This document shows positions 47,501 through 61,000 of a DNA stretch of 64,000 bases, piece by piece. Position 1 is the first letter of the stretch; every line of letters starts with the position of its first letter. The translations under genes were made by a program, and so were the position numbers. Origin of the DNA: Stichopus chloronotus (lineage: Eukaryota; Echinodermata; Holothuroidea; Aspidochirotida; Stichopodidae); assembly GCA_021234535.1 (NCBI GenBank), contig CM037837.1, positions 868,001 through 932,000 of the forward strand. Reading direction: 5' to 3'. Below the pieces are notes generated by a model. The model did no database searches. It worked only from the letters and a program-made list of their open reading frames with translations, and was not told where the DNA came from.

Positions 47501-48800
47501 ACAAAGTAAAACAGAAGAATAAAACATTTTCGAATTTATTGACTTATCAAGACCTTGTAACTTAGACAGCACGCACGGAATAAAACTGAAACAAAATCTT
47601 AGCGTATTTAATGATGCATTAATTTACCAGTCTTGTCTCCAAGTTCATAGTTTTGGTTCGCTACGTTCCACATTCGTGTCTCATGACATGTAGGCTATGT
47701 CATATACCTGATTCACCTGACAAGGTCAATCTAGTTATGCATCAGATACATTAGGAAAGATTAACGAATACAAGTCTAAAGACTTGCACTCAAAATGCAT
47801 GATTGGGTGGTCTTTTTGTAATTTGCTTTTTTCAAAACAGTCAAAAGTAGTCAATTACATTGAGAATGCATTTTCGAGACTTTGTTTTTTTTTTTAAATT
47901 AGTGTCGTGCAACGAAGATATTACATAAAAAACGATTATAATAATGACGTAATGTGGTCTTAGTGGTCTTACCGTCCGATTCCAGGATCTATTGAACATT
48001 TATAATCAGTAAATAAGACCAATTTACAATCTGAATTTGCAGTGCATATTGCAACCTTTCATGAAAGTCCCCTCCATAATCCTCCTGCCTCCGTATAAAC
48101 GCAGAAAGATCACGTGAATAAATGTCGATAGGCCGCTATGATTGTAAACGAAACAAATTGCTCCGGGAAGATACAGAACGTAGCGTATACAATTTGCATG
48201 ACTATTCGCATGCTCGAGGAGTTACTCCAAACCGTGCGTGCCTGATTTACGCTTTTAACTTAAAATTCATCGTCATTACGGGGTCGCCAAAGTTATCTAT
48301 TTGGAAATGTGGGTCGAAAACTCTGTTTCGTATTTTTAAGAAGCTGCTTGTCATTACTAGGTGCCGTTGGATAGTATATGTGACAAAGACATTACTGCAT
48401 TTTTTTTTTGTATTGTTTCAGTTGTCGATAATGCATGTTATAACTAGTCCGAATAGTAGGGCACGTTATAACCAGCCTAGAACTGGATATCACAAGCACT
48501 TGGAAATTGTACCGTATTCCATTTAATTATATTTATCTGAATAAAAAATCTAGCAGTGTGGTGTGACATGAGTCTCAAATACTGCACATTTTATTTGGTA
48601 CGGTATGATATTTTACAGCGTAATAACTCTGGCATTCTGTTGCATGTTATGAAAAGCATTGTAAGACAATAAAGCAATGCTACATGTATGCCAAACCTTA
48701 TACCTAAAGTAACATAGTGTAAAGTGCTTAAATCACGCGCAGTTACGCTGCATCACACACATAATCTGACAGTGTCTCACATGGCCAGTCACTGGCTCAC
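44505..48800. other. Mostly non-coding stretch
   Basis: AT-rich sequence with a G run at 45653-45665. A 134-codon frame (48122-48526) and a 60-codon ATCATGG-started frame (45140-45319) have no recognisable motif and are within chance expectation. At 47183-47190 there is a perfect TGACGTCA, followed within 20 bases by CGACGTCAC, a small cluster of CRE-like words with no promoter evident. Confidence 0.45.
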
Positions 48801-48954
48801 CCAAACAATCACGGTCAGTAGGGGTGGAATAATCAGTTGATAGTGTATAGCCAGTGAATTTACTGTTCTTCGCAACCACTGCAATGGTTTCATATGCATA
48901 TTTCTTGTGATACTGAGATCGCTTAGGTCCACTAATTTGTTGCATAACCATCAT
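48801..48954 (-). CDS. Possible first coding exon on the minus strand (51 codons)
   Basis: On the minus strand an ATG at 48954, preceded in frame by a stop (48978-48976), opens a frame that reads MMVMQQISGPKRSQYHKKY, then YETIAVVAKNSKFTGYTLS and DYSTPTDRDCL. At 48801 it reaches a G/GTGAGC donor, which would leave phase 1. Read on without splicing, the frame ends after 73 codons. The composition (mixed charged, polar and aromatic residues, few low-complexity runs) is better than most frames here, and local GC is raised. No family is recognised and no second exon was found. Confidence 0.25.
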
Positions 48955-49545
48955 GTCACAATAATGGTACCAGTTTCACGATGGACATGGCGGCCAACGG
49001 AATAATGCACGACTCAACCAATATCGTACTGCACCAAGTAGCTAGTCAAATACTACACCGCCCAATGAACTGATCATATAGCCAGGCTCTAAACGTACAG
49101 TATACAATACTGCACTGTATGTTTCAAGTCTTACACATATAACTCTTCATGCACTACGTCCTATAGTTTGTTGAATAGCAAACCATATTGTAGCGTGTTT
49201 TCCCGGGTGAGGCGGGAATATGGCCGGAGAAGAGGGATCTGAAAACGAAAGAAAATAAAAGACGACTCGAAGTTATGCGAGCATTCTGAAAGTTATTATT
49301 TTTGAGTCATCGGCTCCCTCGAGGAGGACTAATTAAGAGTAAACAATACAAAACACGTGTGGCAAAGAAACTCGACTTACTCATTGCATATCAAAACGTA
49401 ACGGAAATAGGCGAATTCTTCTTGCACACCAAGAAGTATCAGAGATAACGCAAGTACCAATACCAAGACTACATCATCTCAATTCCCTTCGTTTCGTATA
49501 ATTGCACTATTTTAACCCGTTCATGTCACCGTGTAACCACATTAA
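48955..49545. other. Non-coding stretch, no gene supported
   Basis: Contains a 32-codon plus-strand frame starting ATGGACATGGCGG at about 48981, in good start context but ending without a clear donor. Otherwise unremarkable. Confidence 0.45.
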
Positions 49546-49901
49546 AGGGGAAATCAGGGTTTGACTGAGAAAATTCACCTCTAGTTGATTTTTCTTTCTA
49601 AACTGATTGCTCACCGAAATATGGAGATGTTGGGGAGGTGCTTGAAGGTAGAAGAAACGGTAGTTATTGTGTTAATTACTGTTGAATGAGAACTCTTAAC
49701 ATTTACAAAAAATAGACGTTCATGTACAAGACAAGACAGCCTCCTCTCGATGACCAATCACAGCGAATTTGACTAGTTTCTCGAAATTGCCCACATGTTT
49801 TGAGATAATCTTGATCATATTTGTTAGTTTATAACTCATTGTACGATACCGGTGGGGAATTGTAGTGAAGTAAATTGTGAAAATAAACCCTGATTTCCCC
49901 T
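49546..49901. mobile_element. MITE with perfect 17-bp TIRs and TTAA duplication
   Basis: The left end AGGGGAAATCAGGGTTT and the right end AAACCCTGATTTCCCCT are exact inverted repeats. Both are flanked by TTAA (49542-49545 and 49902-49905). The inside (about 320 bp) has no transposase frame. TTAA duplications are made by piggyBac and Kolobok transposases; ends beginning AGGG favour Kolobok, but this is an inference from termini alone. Perfect ends point to a fairly recent insertion. The 66-codon minus-strand frame at 49720-49920 lies inside it and is not a gene. Confidence 0.85.
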
Positions 49902-50307
49902 TTAACAATGCATACTGCATTTAAGTATTTTATAACCGTTCTCGTATTATGAAATTTGACACTTCACGGTGAGTAAGACCGTAATCACGTGACAACCAAT
50001 GTAAGTTAAAAGATACCAGTGAAATAAAAAAGATTTATCCAAAATGTCACGATTTTTCACATCACCCTACAAGACTTAAACTCAGTTAACGTATATATAG
50101 CACTATAAATATAGTATACTAGCATCTTGATGACATTATTGATAATTAAAGGGTGCAGTAAATGCGAAAAAGTTGCCGTAAAGCAAACTTTATCTGCCAA
50201 AGTTTAAAGCCTGAAGTATTGTATTTCGTGTGTTTTCGACCGATAGAGTTGTCGCATCGAGTTCTCGAGCGATTGAATTTAAGACCTAATGATATCACGT
50301 AAGGAAG

Positions 50308-50622
50308 ATGGAAGATAACAGCCTAACGTTCTTTGTCTATTCGGGCCTAGATATTCCTTGCTTAACTATCGGACGCTTTGTTTTCCATCGATGCTATGTG
50401 ACAAACCTGATCGGGGAATATATAGACTTTCTTAACCGAGTTGCCTGGCGGTGTACGCTCTGTCTGCTCTTACTGAAATGCATAAATCTAAACAAAAAAT
50501 GGTCTACACAATGTATCTTTAATGATGGTTCAAAAAGGAACAATATCTTCAAGCTGGCAAAAACCTTCAAAATTATACAATTAGCAGTAGCAACGCTTAG
50601 GCTGTCTCTAAATCTAGGATGA
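50308..50622 (+). CDS. Unassigned 104-codon ORF in good start context
   Basis: The ATG lies in GGAAGATGGAAG, a favourable start context, and the first 60 codons are more GC-rich than their surroundings. The product begins MEDNSLTFFVYSGLDIPC and has a short hydrophobic stretch near residues 50-57. The second half becomes AT-rich and Lys-rich. No motif is recognised, no splice sites or poly-A signal are linked to it, and several frames of this length are expected by chance in this window. Confidence 0.15.
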   Translation: MEDNSLTFFVYSGLDIPCLTIGRFVFHRCYVTNLIGEYIDFLNRVAWRCTLCLLLLKCINLNKKWSTQCIFNDGSKRNNIFKLAKTFKIIQLAVATLRLSLNLG

Positions 50623-53600
50623 AATGGTTAACAAATCACACGTGAACTGTTTATACACGTAACGTATGTTTCTTCGTTCTTTTTCAAGGATAAATTAGTT
50701 CTATAAGTGTCTGCCTGTTAGTATCTTAACGAGAGTGTGAACCATCCCCCATTCCCTACCTCTTAAGACTCAATGATGTGGTAATTTATGGTTGTTAATA
50801 TAGCATCATGATGCACGGGGCCTCCTTCTCGAGTAGGTGACTTGCAATCACGTTAACTTCCTGGCAAATTCTGTTTACTCTTAGAAGAAAAAAAGGGTGA
50901 ATTAACGAAGATACACTTTGTATCTTTTAGGGCCATTTCTCTCCCTCGCTCTATTTGAAATTGTGAAGTCGTTAGTAGCGCACACGTATCAGAATTTTAA
51001 ACATATATTTGTGCTCAAAGTGTTTGAATTGTTAAAGTAAATGCCACAGAGACCAGTCTTGAACAAGATTCGTAAGCCAAAAATTTGCAACTATGAACGT
51101 TACTTACAAAACAGCAAAATGATTCCGAAATAATGTCATAAAACCATAAAATATAACAAATGCTGACTCATCAGAATGTAGCTGACTAGGATTCTGTTGT
51201 TCAGCATATTGTTTGAGATTTGACTGGTTGGCTATGTTGCTGCATGTAAAATGATTCTTTGTTAATACACTTAGGAATTAAGCAATAATGTTGGTCTGAA
51301 TTATGAACAGAAATTTTACTGAACATGATTCTTTAGAGAGTCAATGAATGGCTAAATTTTAAAAACAGAAAACCTTCAATACCTGCACTTCTCTCCAGTT
51401 GCACGAAGATGTGTGCTACCTACAAGTAAACTACAATGACTACAATTTTACTTCAAACATTCAAACCAATTTACAAGTGACGGGTATAATTTGATTTCGC
51501 ATACGAGAATATGCTCAATAGTCTCTATTTCGACGTGATTATCTATGTAGAAAAAATTGTAACGGTTTAATTACTTTCCAACTTACTGCATTTTTGTATT
51601 TCTTTTCCAGTTTTTATATTACATGAGACAGTCAAACCCATCAAACTTTCAATTTTTAACAACCTTACGTTTTCTTGTCAATCTTTGTTTTTCCTCCGTA
51701 TTTTTTTTTTTTCATCATTGATGCAGTTATCGTGATAAATGTTACACAAGTAAAAATAAAACGTTTGTCAATCTGTCATTCCCCATAGACCAATATCGGT
51801 GCCAAAACGAATTCGTTAATGATTAAAACCTACATTATACTGAGATCGGTTAAGTGCATGGAAAAGCAAATGAAGAAACTTCAGAATAATGTCTCTGCTG
51901 GTTCAATCAGAGACGCATTTCCATTAAAATTTTAATTTGTTGTAGACAGATTAATTTTTTTTTTTATAAAAGTTCACTCACAACATTTGTATAGAACATG
52001 TATACACCAGAAACTCGTAAATAACGTACTGTCAAACTTATGAAGAGAAGGTCCTCTTAATTCAGCATACGGATTTTCGTCAAAACGTTTGTTGATGTGG
52101 ATTCGAATTACGATGACGATTGCTTTTATTGAGTCTTTTTCTATGCGTAGGGAAGGAAAACGATGGTAAAAATATAAGAAAATACAGCCACTTTAATTAC
52201 AGATCCTGTATTCCTCCACATTTTCATAATGACATCTTGATACTCACATTGTAAGTGATCTTTTTTTTTTTAAAGAAAATTGTTAAAAACTAATACCAAA
52301 AACTTAGAGAATAATATGAACATTCAAACCTTTAAGTGATCAAATGTGCTTTGATAAATTGATGCTGATCAATCCAGAACTATCATGACGATATCATGTA
52401 TTCAGACTGAAACTTATAACAGTCTTCATTAAATCATTAAACATGTCAAAATATAAGGTCAGTGGTAATTCCCTCATGTGTCTGCAGTAAAAATTCAAAT
52501 GAAAGTAACAAAAATGATTACCTCTTTTATTAATTTAAGTTTAAATATTGGCATGTCCGTACGCTAATACGGTTTTCCTCCGTATGAGTTTTGTGAAAAA
52601 AGTCTCTGACTAGATTGCACGCATGCGCTCGTAAATTTGACAGAGTGAAAGCACTTAGCATTTTCGACTTTTCAAAAACATTCCCCCACATGCTGTCAGG
52701 ATACAGAGTATGTTCCTTCGAAGTTGATGGTACATTCATGACCTCCCCCTGAGCGCTTTTACATCGTAATTAATGAGAGACTTTGTAAAACTCAGCCAAG
52801 TTGGCGTCTTCTTCTGCAGGCAAAAGTCTGTTCACTGAACAACATACCATCTAGAGGATATGAATAAAAACCTTTTGTACACGACTTTATGTACATATAT
52901 GTATTGTTGTGTAAATGTGTGTTTGGTGGCCAGCACAACTATGCACTCCAGTCTTAATGATAAGACATATTCCATTCTGCTACTTTCTAGTAATGAGTTG
53001 AATACAGTGACTGTTCTGCATAGTAATGGCGCTTTATGTAATCTTTCTCTCTTTTTTTAATACCTCACAGATCCTGAACTGATTAGCACACTCTCAAACG
53101 AACTGCCTTCTTCATCATGTTTTATCACCTTTGCCATATATTATGATTGCACCTTAACGTTGTGTATTTGCAGAACTAACCTTTGGAATTTGGGAATACT
53201 ACTTTATCCAACTATCACATTTTGTAGAACGTAGAATGGACTAAACTTCCATTTATAAATATAACTAAAATAAATTTAAAAGTGCCACAAATGTTAAAAT
53301 GTCAATGATGTCCATAGCTCTTTGTTTATTTGTTGGGATTCTTAGAAGCTAAATGACACCTATGCACATGTCTTAACACCAAAGGTCGCATGACTGCCAC
53401 CTACATACTCCACCTTAAAGTCGGTTTGCATGTAACTCCTGGCACAAATATGAGAGTATACTTTAATGGTTGAAAATTTCTTGTCGATTTGATTCTAATA
53501 ATCATCTAAATAAGTTTACTCCATATATTAGGCGCCTCATGAAGTAATAAAGTACCAGACGAAAATAATATTGTCCTATACTTTGTCTTGATTGTATGAG

Positions 53601-54286
53601 CTCAAGCAATCTTCATTACTGGATAGGTCGGAGATTACTAATACCAGGAGAAATCGGCCTTCTACGCTTTCGCCCTTTTTTTCAATATTTGTTCAATGCT
53701 TTCACGGAGATCTTCTACCTTTATTTAGTTAATATATGATAGAAGGAAGCAGTTATGCAGAGAGCAGAAGCAAGTTATGCTTCATGGAAGTTCAAACAGT
53801 CACATTCCCCCTTAAATTTTGATGACAGCTGTTAATTTGATTGTATAAATGATACTGTTGGTTAAAAGTTGAGAGAAATCACTGACTTTGATAGTACGTT
53901 TAATATTTGGGATCACAATTAACCTCTATCATTTTTGGGAAAGCTTACATTGCGCACACGTAGTATCTGAGAAAAAATATCTTCCGTTCAACACAAAAAG
54001 GCTCGGTGTAAAGCTGGTCTCGTTCTGTACATTGGAATTTGATTTTAATTATAATAACCAGGCTTTTGTCAAACAACAGAGAAAGTGTTTACTAGCTGTC
54101 AAGTGACAATAATTAACCCTTTGGTACAAAACTAAATATTAGTAGATGTGAAAATAGATTATACCTTCAGATATTCTTATGAAGTCATGTGTTAAAGCAC
54201 CAAGGACTGAAGGTAATGCTACCCTGTACGCAGCAATTAAGTTACCTATGTAACAATGAAACTACCTTTCACATTCAGTTAATGTT

Positions 54287-54318
54287 GCACACACACACGC
54301 ACACACACACACACACAC
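54287..54318 (+). repeat. (CA)n microsatellite
   Basis: About 16 CA units with one G interruption. Confidence 0.9.
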
Positions 54319-57300
54319 TGTCACCGACCGGAGAGACAAGTCCGTAAAACAGCGGTCACCACCAAGGAATAGATTGATGTATCTGTCCCCATAATAATAT
54401 CAACCGTGTGCCCCAACTCCTTTCCTATCAATCATCGTCTTAAAACATATGCTGTTATTACATTGTACACTTATATCGATTTCACTCGTTCACTTCTTTT
54501 TGTTTTCCTTCCCTGTGTATGTGACCCCACGTAAATGAACAAATTTGGTAAGTCATGTTTACGGTTCGTTAAACATGTGAAGATTGTCCTAATAATCTCT
54601 CCCCCGAGGACGTGGGTGTAAGCAACTCTATATATTGCATGTTTCTGTCTTTGTAAAATAACTTTAAGTGAATGCGTCTAAAGGAAAAGTTTAATTTAAG
54701 AGGACGACTTCATACTTGTTTACTTTTCGTTTTTATTTATATCGATCTAGTTCTAAATTTTTCCATATCATTCTGCAGACCAGTCAAAATATGACTTATC
54801 GGATCGTGAAAACAAATTAGGATCTGCATAATAGTATCATCCGTGGAGTCCTCGTTGGTAAATAGGGGTCTTGAGCATGATGTACTTTATCCACGTGATC
54901 ATATTTTCTTCACGGCATACCAACCATTGACCAAATGAAACCCGAAATTTATGAAAAGCGACTTGGCTAAGCGAATTATGTGTATTATTGGCACTTACTG
55001 TCAAATACCAAAGACAAAAGTAATAACTAAGTAAAAATGAATCGATACAAGATAAAAACGGGGAATGTGAAGGTAAGGACAATAAAGTAGTTTTCAATAC
55101 AGTAATGTCCATTAAGGCGAGTGGTTTTATGAAAGGTTACTGCATTGTTCGGTCATCACAGACTGCGAGTGGAATGGTAGTTGGCACACTACAGTAGTGA
55201 TGGGCTAGACAATGTTCACATCTTACACACCACATGTTCTTCGAAAGTATCATTTCATCTTCTAACATACGTTGTCCATCTGACCATCTAAATCATACAC
55301 TCTGCTGCATATGCGTGGAGAGTGACGAGCTAGGAGGGTAATACACAGAGTGTTGTAGGCAGTTAAGTTTTGCTTACAACACTTCACTTTGTAACATATG
55401 TTATGTTACTTGTTTACACCATGGTATTTGAATTTCTTTCCTTCGTTTAATCATGTAAATTATATATTGTTGTTTGTATATAAATTGTGGGGGGAAACAA
55501 ATAAATGAAATATAAAATATTACGAAAAAAATCTTAGTATCACAAATCACTTCATTAATTACTGTGGTTATCATTTCATTAATATACTGTTCTACTGAAA
55601 ACGAACACAAGCAATTTGAAAAACCTACTGATATCTACAGTACACGATTCCTTTACACACACGTACGATGTATGTCTTGGCAAAGAAGTGCCTAGCTACG
55701 CAGAATGTATCATACATCTCCTGGCCCTGCTTTGCACTTCCAATAATGAATGCTCTTAAACGAAGTTCAAGAGAGCCATTTGCACATTTGCGACGCATGA
55801 AACCTATGGGACGCATAAACTGATAATTGGATAACTGCTAGCCGATGTAAAAAAAAAAAAACTAAGTACTTTTACCTCTTTGATCTTCATATAATCTTCC
55901 AAGGTTAAATGCAGTAATTGCCTTTTACACTCACGGTGGCAGTGTATATTCAACGATATATTCGAACATAAAGATTACCTTATAACCAAAGTGTAGTCGC
56001 GATAACACAAATTCGATATTACAAGGCTCTGCGTCATTTCGTTCTAACTTCTACACAGTGTTTGTCACCATTCCACATGAAAAGTATCATAAAATAAGTT
56101 TAATGTAGTAGAAAAACCTATATCACAGGGATAATGACTATGTGTTGTATTAAAGAGGTATGATAGCCTACAATGTAATAGTTATGTTATTGAAATAAGT
56201 TAAACATAGCACAGGCATTGTAATATTCTTCTACAGGTCCATAAATCGTTTTTAACGTTCTGTCTGAAATAACCAGTTCTGAGAGATTTTATAGTTTTGC
56301 ATTTAGGTCTATGTTAAGTGAGTTACATCATAGTATTATAATTGACCAGAGTGCGAAGTACAAAACTGATTGCGAATATTCCTTAGCCCAAAACGAATGA
56401 CGGCAATAGAATCAACCCGAATGACATACAAACTGTAAATTATGATTGAGTGACGGGTACACGTAGAGTGGTTGAAAATTTCTGAAGAAAATCGTAATCA
56501 GTGATTCTAATTCTTTATTGAGGTCTTGATGAGTGACGTCATTTATTCCTTTGCCAAGTGATTTCTGAAGGTTTATGTGTTGATGTGTTGGTGTTAATAT
56601 TTATTCTCGAATTCAGATCAAGGTTTACAATTTGGTTATATGCTTGGATGTGAAAAGTGACATTTGTTCCTAGACTGAGGTTTTGTTTACCTTCTCCCAA
56701 TTACTGTCCACCCGCTACCTCTCACAGCTGCTCCCATTCACGTTCCACTCTCGGCTTCTCTTACTGCCCCGTTCTTGTCTTCAACCTGTCCCTGTAATTT
56801 TACTTGTAGGACGTAGCAGTATGTCGTAGCATAAATAATGTAATTCTATGCAAATCTATGTGTTTGGGGGCTTTGATTTATTTTCTTTGCTTGGAGGGAA
56901 GGTGTCGAAGGAGATTGTATGATAAACTTAATAATTACAATTGAGGACGAGTGACCACCTCGGGTCATCATGACTAATCAAGTAGTCGTCGTGCACTTTC
57001 GGTGGATATGAAGTGTACTGGATGTGATATCACAAGAATCCGTTTTAGCAGGACGTGCAATTAAGGTGGAAGGGTGTTTTTCATGTTTGGCATGAAAAAT
57101 GGTGTAACTGGGCTGACGGTTTTTCAAGTTCTGTAATTACTCAAGAAAGTAATCAAATAACGTTCTCACGAAAAGAGACATTTAACTTATAGTTTCTTTT
57201 TCGAGCAAACAAGAATTTTCGTACATGTATAGAAAAGCCCTGTTGTACAATAGACACTGCATGGGATAGATCTATGTAAAAAAATATACAAATACGTAGA

Positions 57301-57340
57301 GAGACACGCATCCAGGTACATCCATGTATTTGCAAACTCT

Positions 57341-57363
57341 GTGTTGTGTGTGTGTGCGTGTGT
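57341..57363 (+). repeat. Short (GT)n microsatellite
   Basis: About 11 GT units with a T and a C interruption. Confidence 0.8.
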
Positions 57364-57981
57364 TTATGGCACGTAGCTTTCTAGCAAATGTTCTGAGTTT
57401 CCCATATTTGTTATGAAGCTTCCCCACACAGAATATTGCAAGTAGTGGAAGTCAGAAATGATCTTAAGTCGCCAGCGGTCAAACTGAAAACTTCGATGGC
57501 ACGATATGTCAAGGTGAATCATGGAAACTTATTATACTAAGCATATTGTGTAAAGTACTACCAAGAGCCAATTGCATGTTATACATCTTCCAGTGCAACT
57601 TGTCATGTAAAAAAAACCACTCGTAATTACATCATCGAGACCGCAAAGATTTTGTGCATCCTGGTGTCAAAACTGGTAATGACATAGCATTGTGAATAGA
57701 GTGAAAATTATCCAAACCAAGGGAAAGTAAAATCACTCGATATGCACCCAAATCTATGGCATCACGTGATATCACATGCTGATAAAGGTAATAGCGGTAA
57801 GGTTTAAATTTTCAATACGTTATAGATTTTCTCACTTCAGTTTGACGTCTCAAATATTTCTTGCGCTAACATTGAAATATCACGTTTGTAATGGAAACTT
57901 AGTTTGATTTAATCAGTAACATTGGTAGAGATGCTGCTGGGCTTTTATCCTCTCATGGTATTTCTTGTTTTCTCTTAAAAG

Positions 57982-58028
57982 CGCTACGGATTCTCTTAAT
58001 ATAATCGCTACGGATTCTCTGAATATAG
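57982..58028 (+). repeat. 24-bp tandem pair
   Basis: CGCTACGGATTCTCTTAATA (57982) is followed directly by a second copy, CGCTACGGATTCTCTGAATA (58006). The 72-codon minus-strand frame at 57913-58131 runs across it, giving a repeated RESVA word, and is not otherwise supported. Confidence 0.8.
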
Positions 58029-61000
58029 ACTGATGTAATAATCTTCTTGCTCCTCTTGTGAGTCTGTCTCTCGTCTGTATACTGTATAGACTTCTCGCTG
58101 ATGAAAATCCTTTGTCGACATCATTTTGCACTCATATGACCCTTATTTTGCCACTAAAATACTGGAAGCATTTCGACATCGTTACATCCGTAAGTTAAGT
58201 CATTAAAGAAGGATTCATGATTTGAAGAATGTTACTAAAATGTTACAGATCTTGCCATTTTCTAAATATATGTTAGATTGGAAATTCTAGAGAGTGGAAA
58301 GGAAAATAAGCTTTGGCTGAGAGTAATAAACTTTTTCCGGTTTGAGATTTCACCTTTATTTTACATTGATACATTACGAGGGCAACATAAGGCATGGGGG
58401 GAGGACTGGGAGGGTAAATCACATGAGAACACATTAGGGCACGCCGTTAGTATGCACGGTAATGAGGTACAGTCTCATAAAGAGAATGTGTAATTGTCCA
58501 TTATTTTAAAAACCCTCAAAGAACGAACAAAAAAAAAACGAAGAAAGTATTCACTACAGAAAAGCTGTCGAAAGACATAAACGAGTAAGCGTTTTATGTT
58601 AAAAAAAAATGTACGATTTTTTTTTTACTATTAAAGGGAAATATTGTTTTGGTTTCACAGAACAAACCAGCATATAAAACTCTAAAATAAATCATTGTGT
58701 CACGTAATACCTGTTGGAACGGAATACAGGCCATAGAAGGTAAAACTAGTAAAAATCCTTTACCAACAGTTCGTCCGTAACAGTAGGAACACACACACAA
58801 ACACACACCCAAAATTACTTACATAAAACAGCTGAATAATTGATGAAGCGAGATATTTCGGTATGAAAAAAAATCGATATTTTCACTGATTTTATTTTGG
58901 ACAATAATTTACGCTATATTGCTCTGGACTGGTACACATTAAGCCTTATAAACAGGTCAACAATAACTGCAGCTCCTGCTGGAGTCCACGTTTGTCGAGT
59001 AAGCCGATAACCTAGTATCATATGCCTACTTTTCAGAAAAGGCGGGTTCTTTTGTTATTGAATTCGCTCCGGACAAGGGTGTCAAAATCGAACTTATTGA
59101 TTATTCTCAGGAGTCCGTCTCGCTAATCGCAGGAATGGACAAACTCACATAATGAACTCAAAAAAATATTTGATACCGTCGGTAAAGGCCACCAGAGAGT
59201 TACGAAGACGTGACGGTAAACGGCATCATCTTGAACTTGAAGAAAAAAGTAACTGCACCCAAACATAGTGACTACAGATATCACTGAACTCATTTAGTGC
59301 TTATGTATGAATCGCATTACATGTCTGATAAGACATTACAGAGTCGGATGGGTGACCTAATCGAGTCAGGTGAATGAATGTCCACTTGGAATAGATCTTC
59401 GTTAATTGGAAATATATTTAGTTGCGAATAGATCTTAACGTCATTGAGACAGACTGTAATATATTAAGACAACTCACTTCTTGAGATTTTGCTTGTAATA
59501 CTATGATCAGTACACTATAAGATATCTTCAAATACCTTAAAAAAAACCAACTGATTACCACTTCACACTCTCTATCCGCGCTGTTCATTTCTTTTATTTT
59601 TATTGTCAGTCATTATCATTCATTTATTACAATTCGTGAGACTTGTAAGTTTGTTTAATGATGATTCGTAAAATTAACTTTCACGAGCTATAAAAGATGT
59701 ATCTTTGTATCCCTCGTGGCTGATGAATTCGTATGTGCGCGATTAGGCTGTCATGAACGCTGCTTCAGTGCTGTCAGGGAGAACCAAACCCCGTCAAATA
59801 AATCATAAATGAGAACGTTCCGCAGTTAAATCTCTCTATAGTCCCTCAAGAGTTTTAAATATCACTTATTTCACAGTGTTTATCTTTTCACGGGGCATGA
59901 ATGAATGCTGTGAAACAGCTTGGTTGGTTGGTTGGTTAACAGTCCGGCTCAGTTTTCTTTGCATTAACGTCAGGATAAAAAAGGATAATGTCAGATTTTG
60001 AGAATCTTCCAGTATTATATATTTATGTGACTTCGTTCTCATTTCCTTTAGAGTAGACGTACATCTGCATGAAACTTATTCAAACAAGATTTGACATCCA
60101 CAGTAAATCAACCAACTGAGAATACGAAAAAGAAAAGTTAACACATATCAAATTTTCTGTATCATAACGATTGAAAGAGAAATTGTGATTGAAAATGTTA
60201 TTTTGTGGTCAGATTTAATCCTTTACTGATGAGAAAAAAATATAGACGTTGCCTAGCCCTGAGACAAGCTTCTGAGATGGCAACTTTGTAAATTTAAGAC
60301 GAAATGACCTCCTATGGGATGATAGGTGTAGGTAATGCAAAAGACGTTTCTACTTGCTTCTCCTCAAAACGAGCCCTGAAAAGTTGTAAATAAAAGATAA
60401 TGAATGTAGAACTGGTGTAAAGTCCATCAGTGTTATCACAATTATTCTCTTTTCACTAATTATACATTTCCGGACAGTCATACGGACGCTATTCAGTCAC
60501 ACGAGTCTAGATGAAGCCTGTTGATTATACATTACAACTACTGACTTACCCGGTTTCAACAATTCCAGGTCAAATAATCATCTTTTTTCACAAGGTAGGT
60601 TCAGAGATTTCTCTTGGATGAAAACCAAGATCACTGTAAGGGTCAAACAAAGGTCAAACATCGTGGTTTCTCACCTCCATTGCTTCAAACCGCCTCTGCC
60701 ATTATCCGATCGACCACATCAAAGGTGTGATTTATCACTATAGCAGTTTGAACGTCTCAGTCTTATTCTTGAATATAAAAAGGAAAATTTTTAACTGTTA
60801 TATTTCTGTCGATAGAGTCTGTGTGTTTGGTTAAATGTGTACCTGCTTACTCAGTGTAGGTACTCTTTGCATCTTTTCGGAATGGATGTTCATGATGAAT
60901 TTTTAGAACAAGACTGCCAAAGCAAGTTGTGTCAAGTTTTTTTTTTTTTTTTTTTTGCAGCTACCTACTCTTCTTTAAATATCTTCAGACTATTTTGTTT

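Larger units (their letters stand above)
50623..57981. other. Non-coding stretch, no gene supported
   Basis: Strongly AT-rich with T and A runs (for example near 51700, 51955-51965, 52260 and 55850). Two short dinucleotide runs occur, (CA)n at 54287-54318 and (GT)n at 57341-57363, and a 9-bp hairpin TTTTTCATG/CATGAAAAA near 57077. Frames are short, overlapping and without motifs. Confidence 0.55.

Noticed and set aside
48122..48526. 134-codon plus-strand frame
   Set aside because: No motif, no splice or poly-A context, and about one frame of this length is expected by chance at this base composition.
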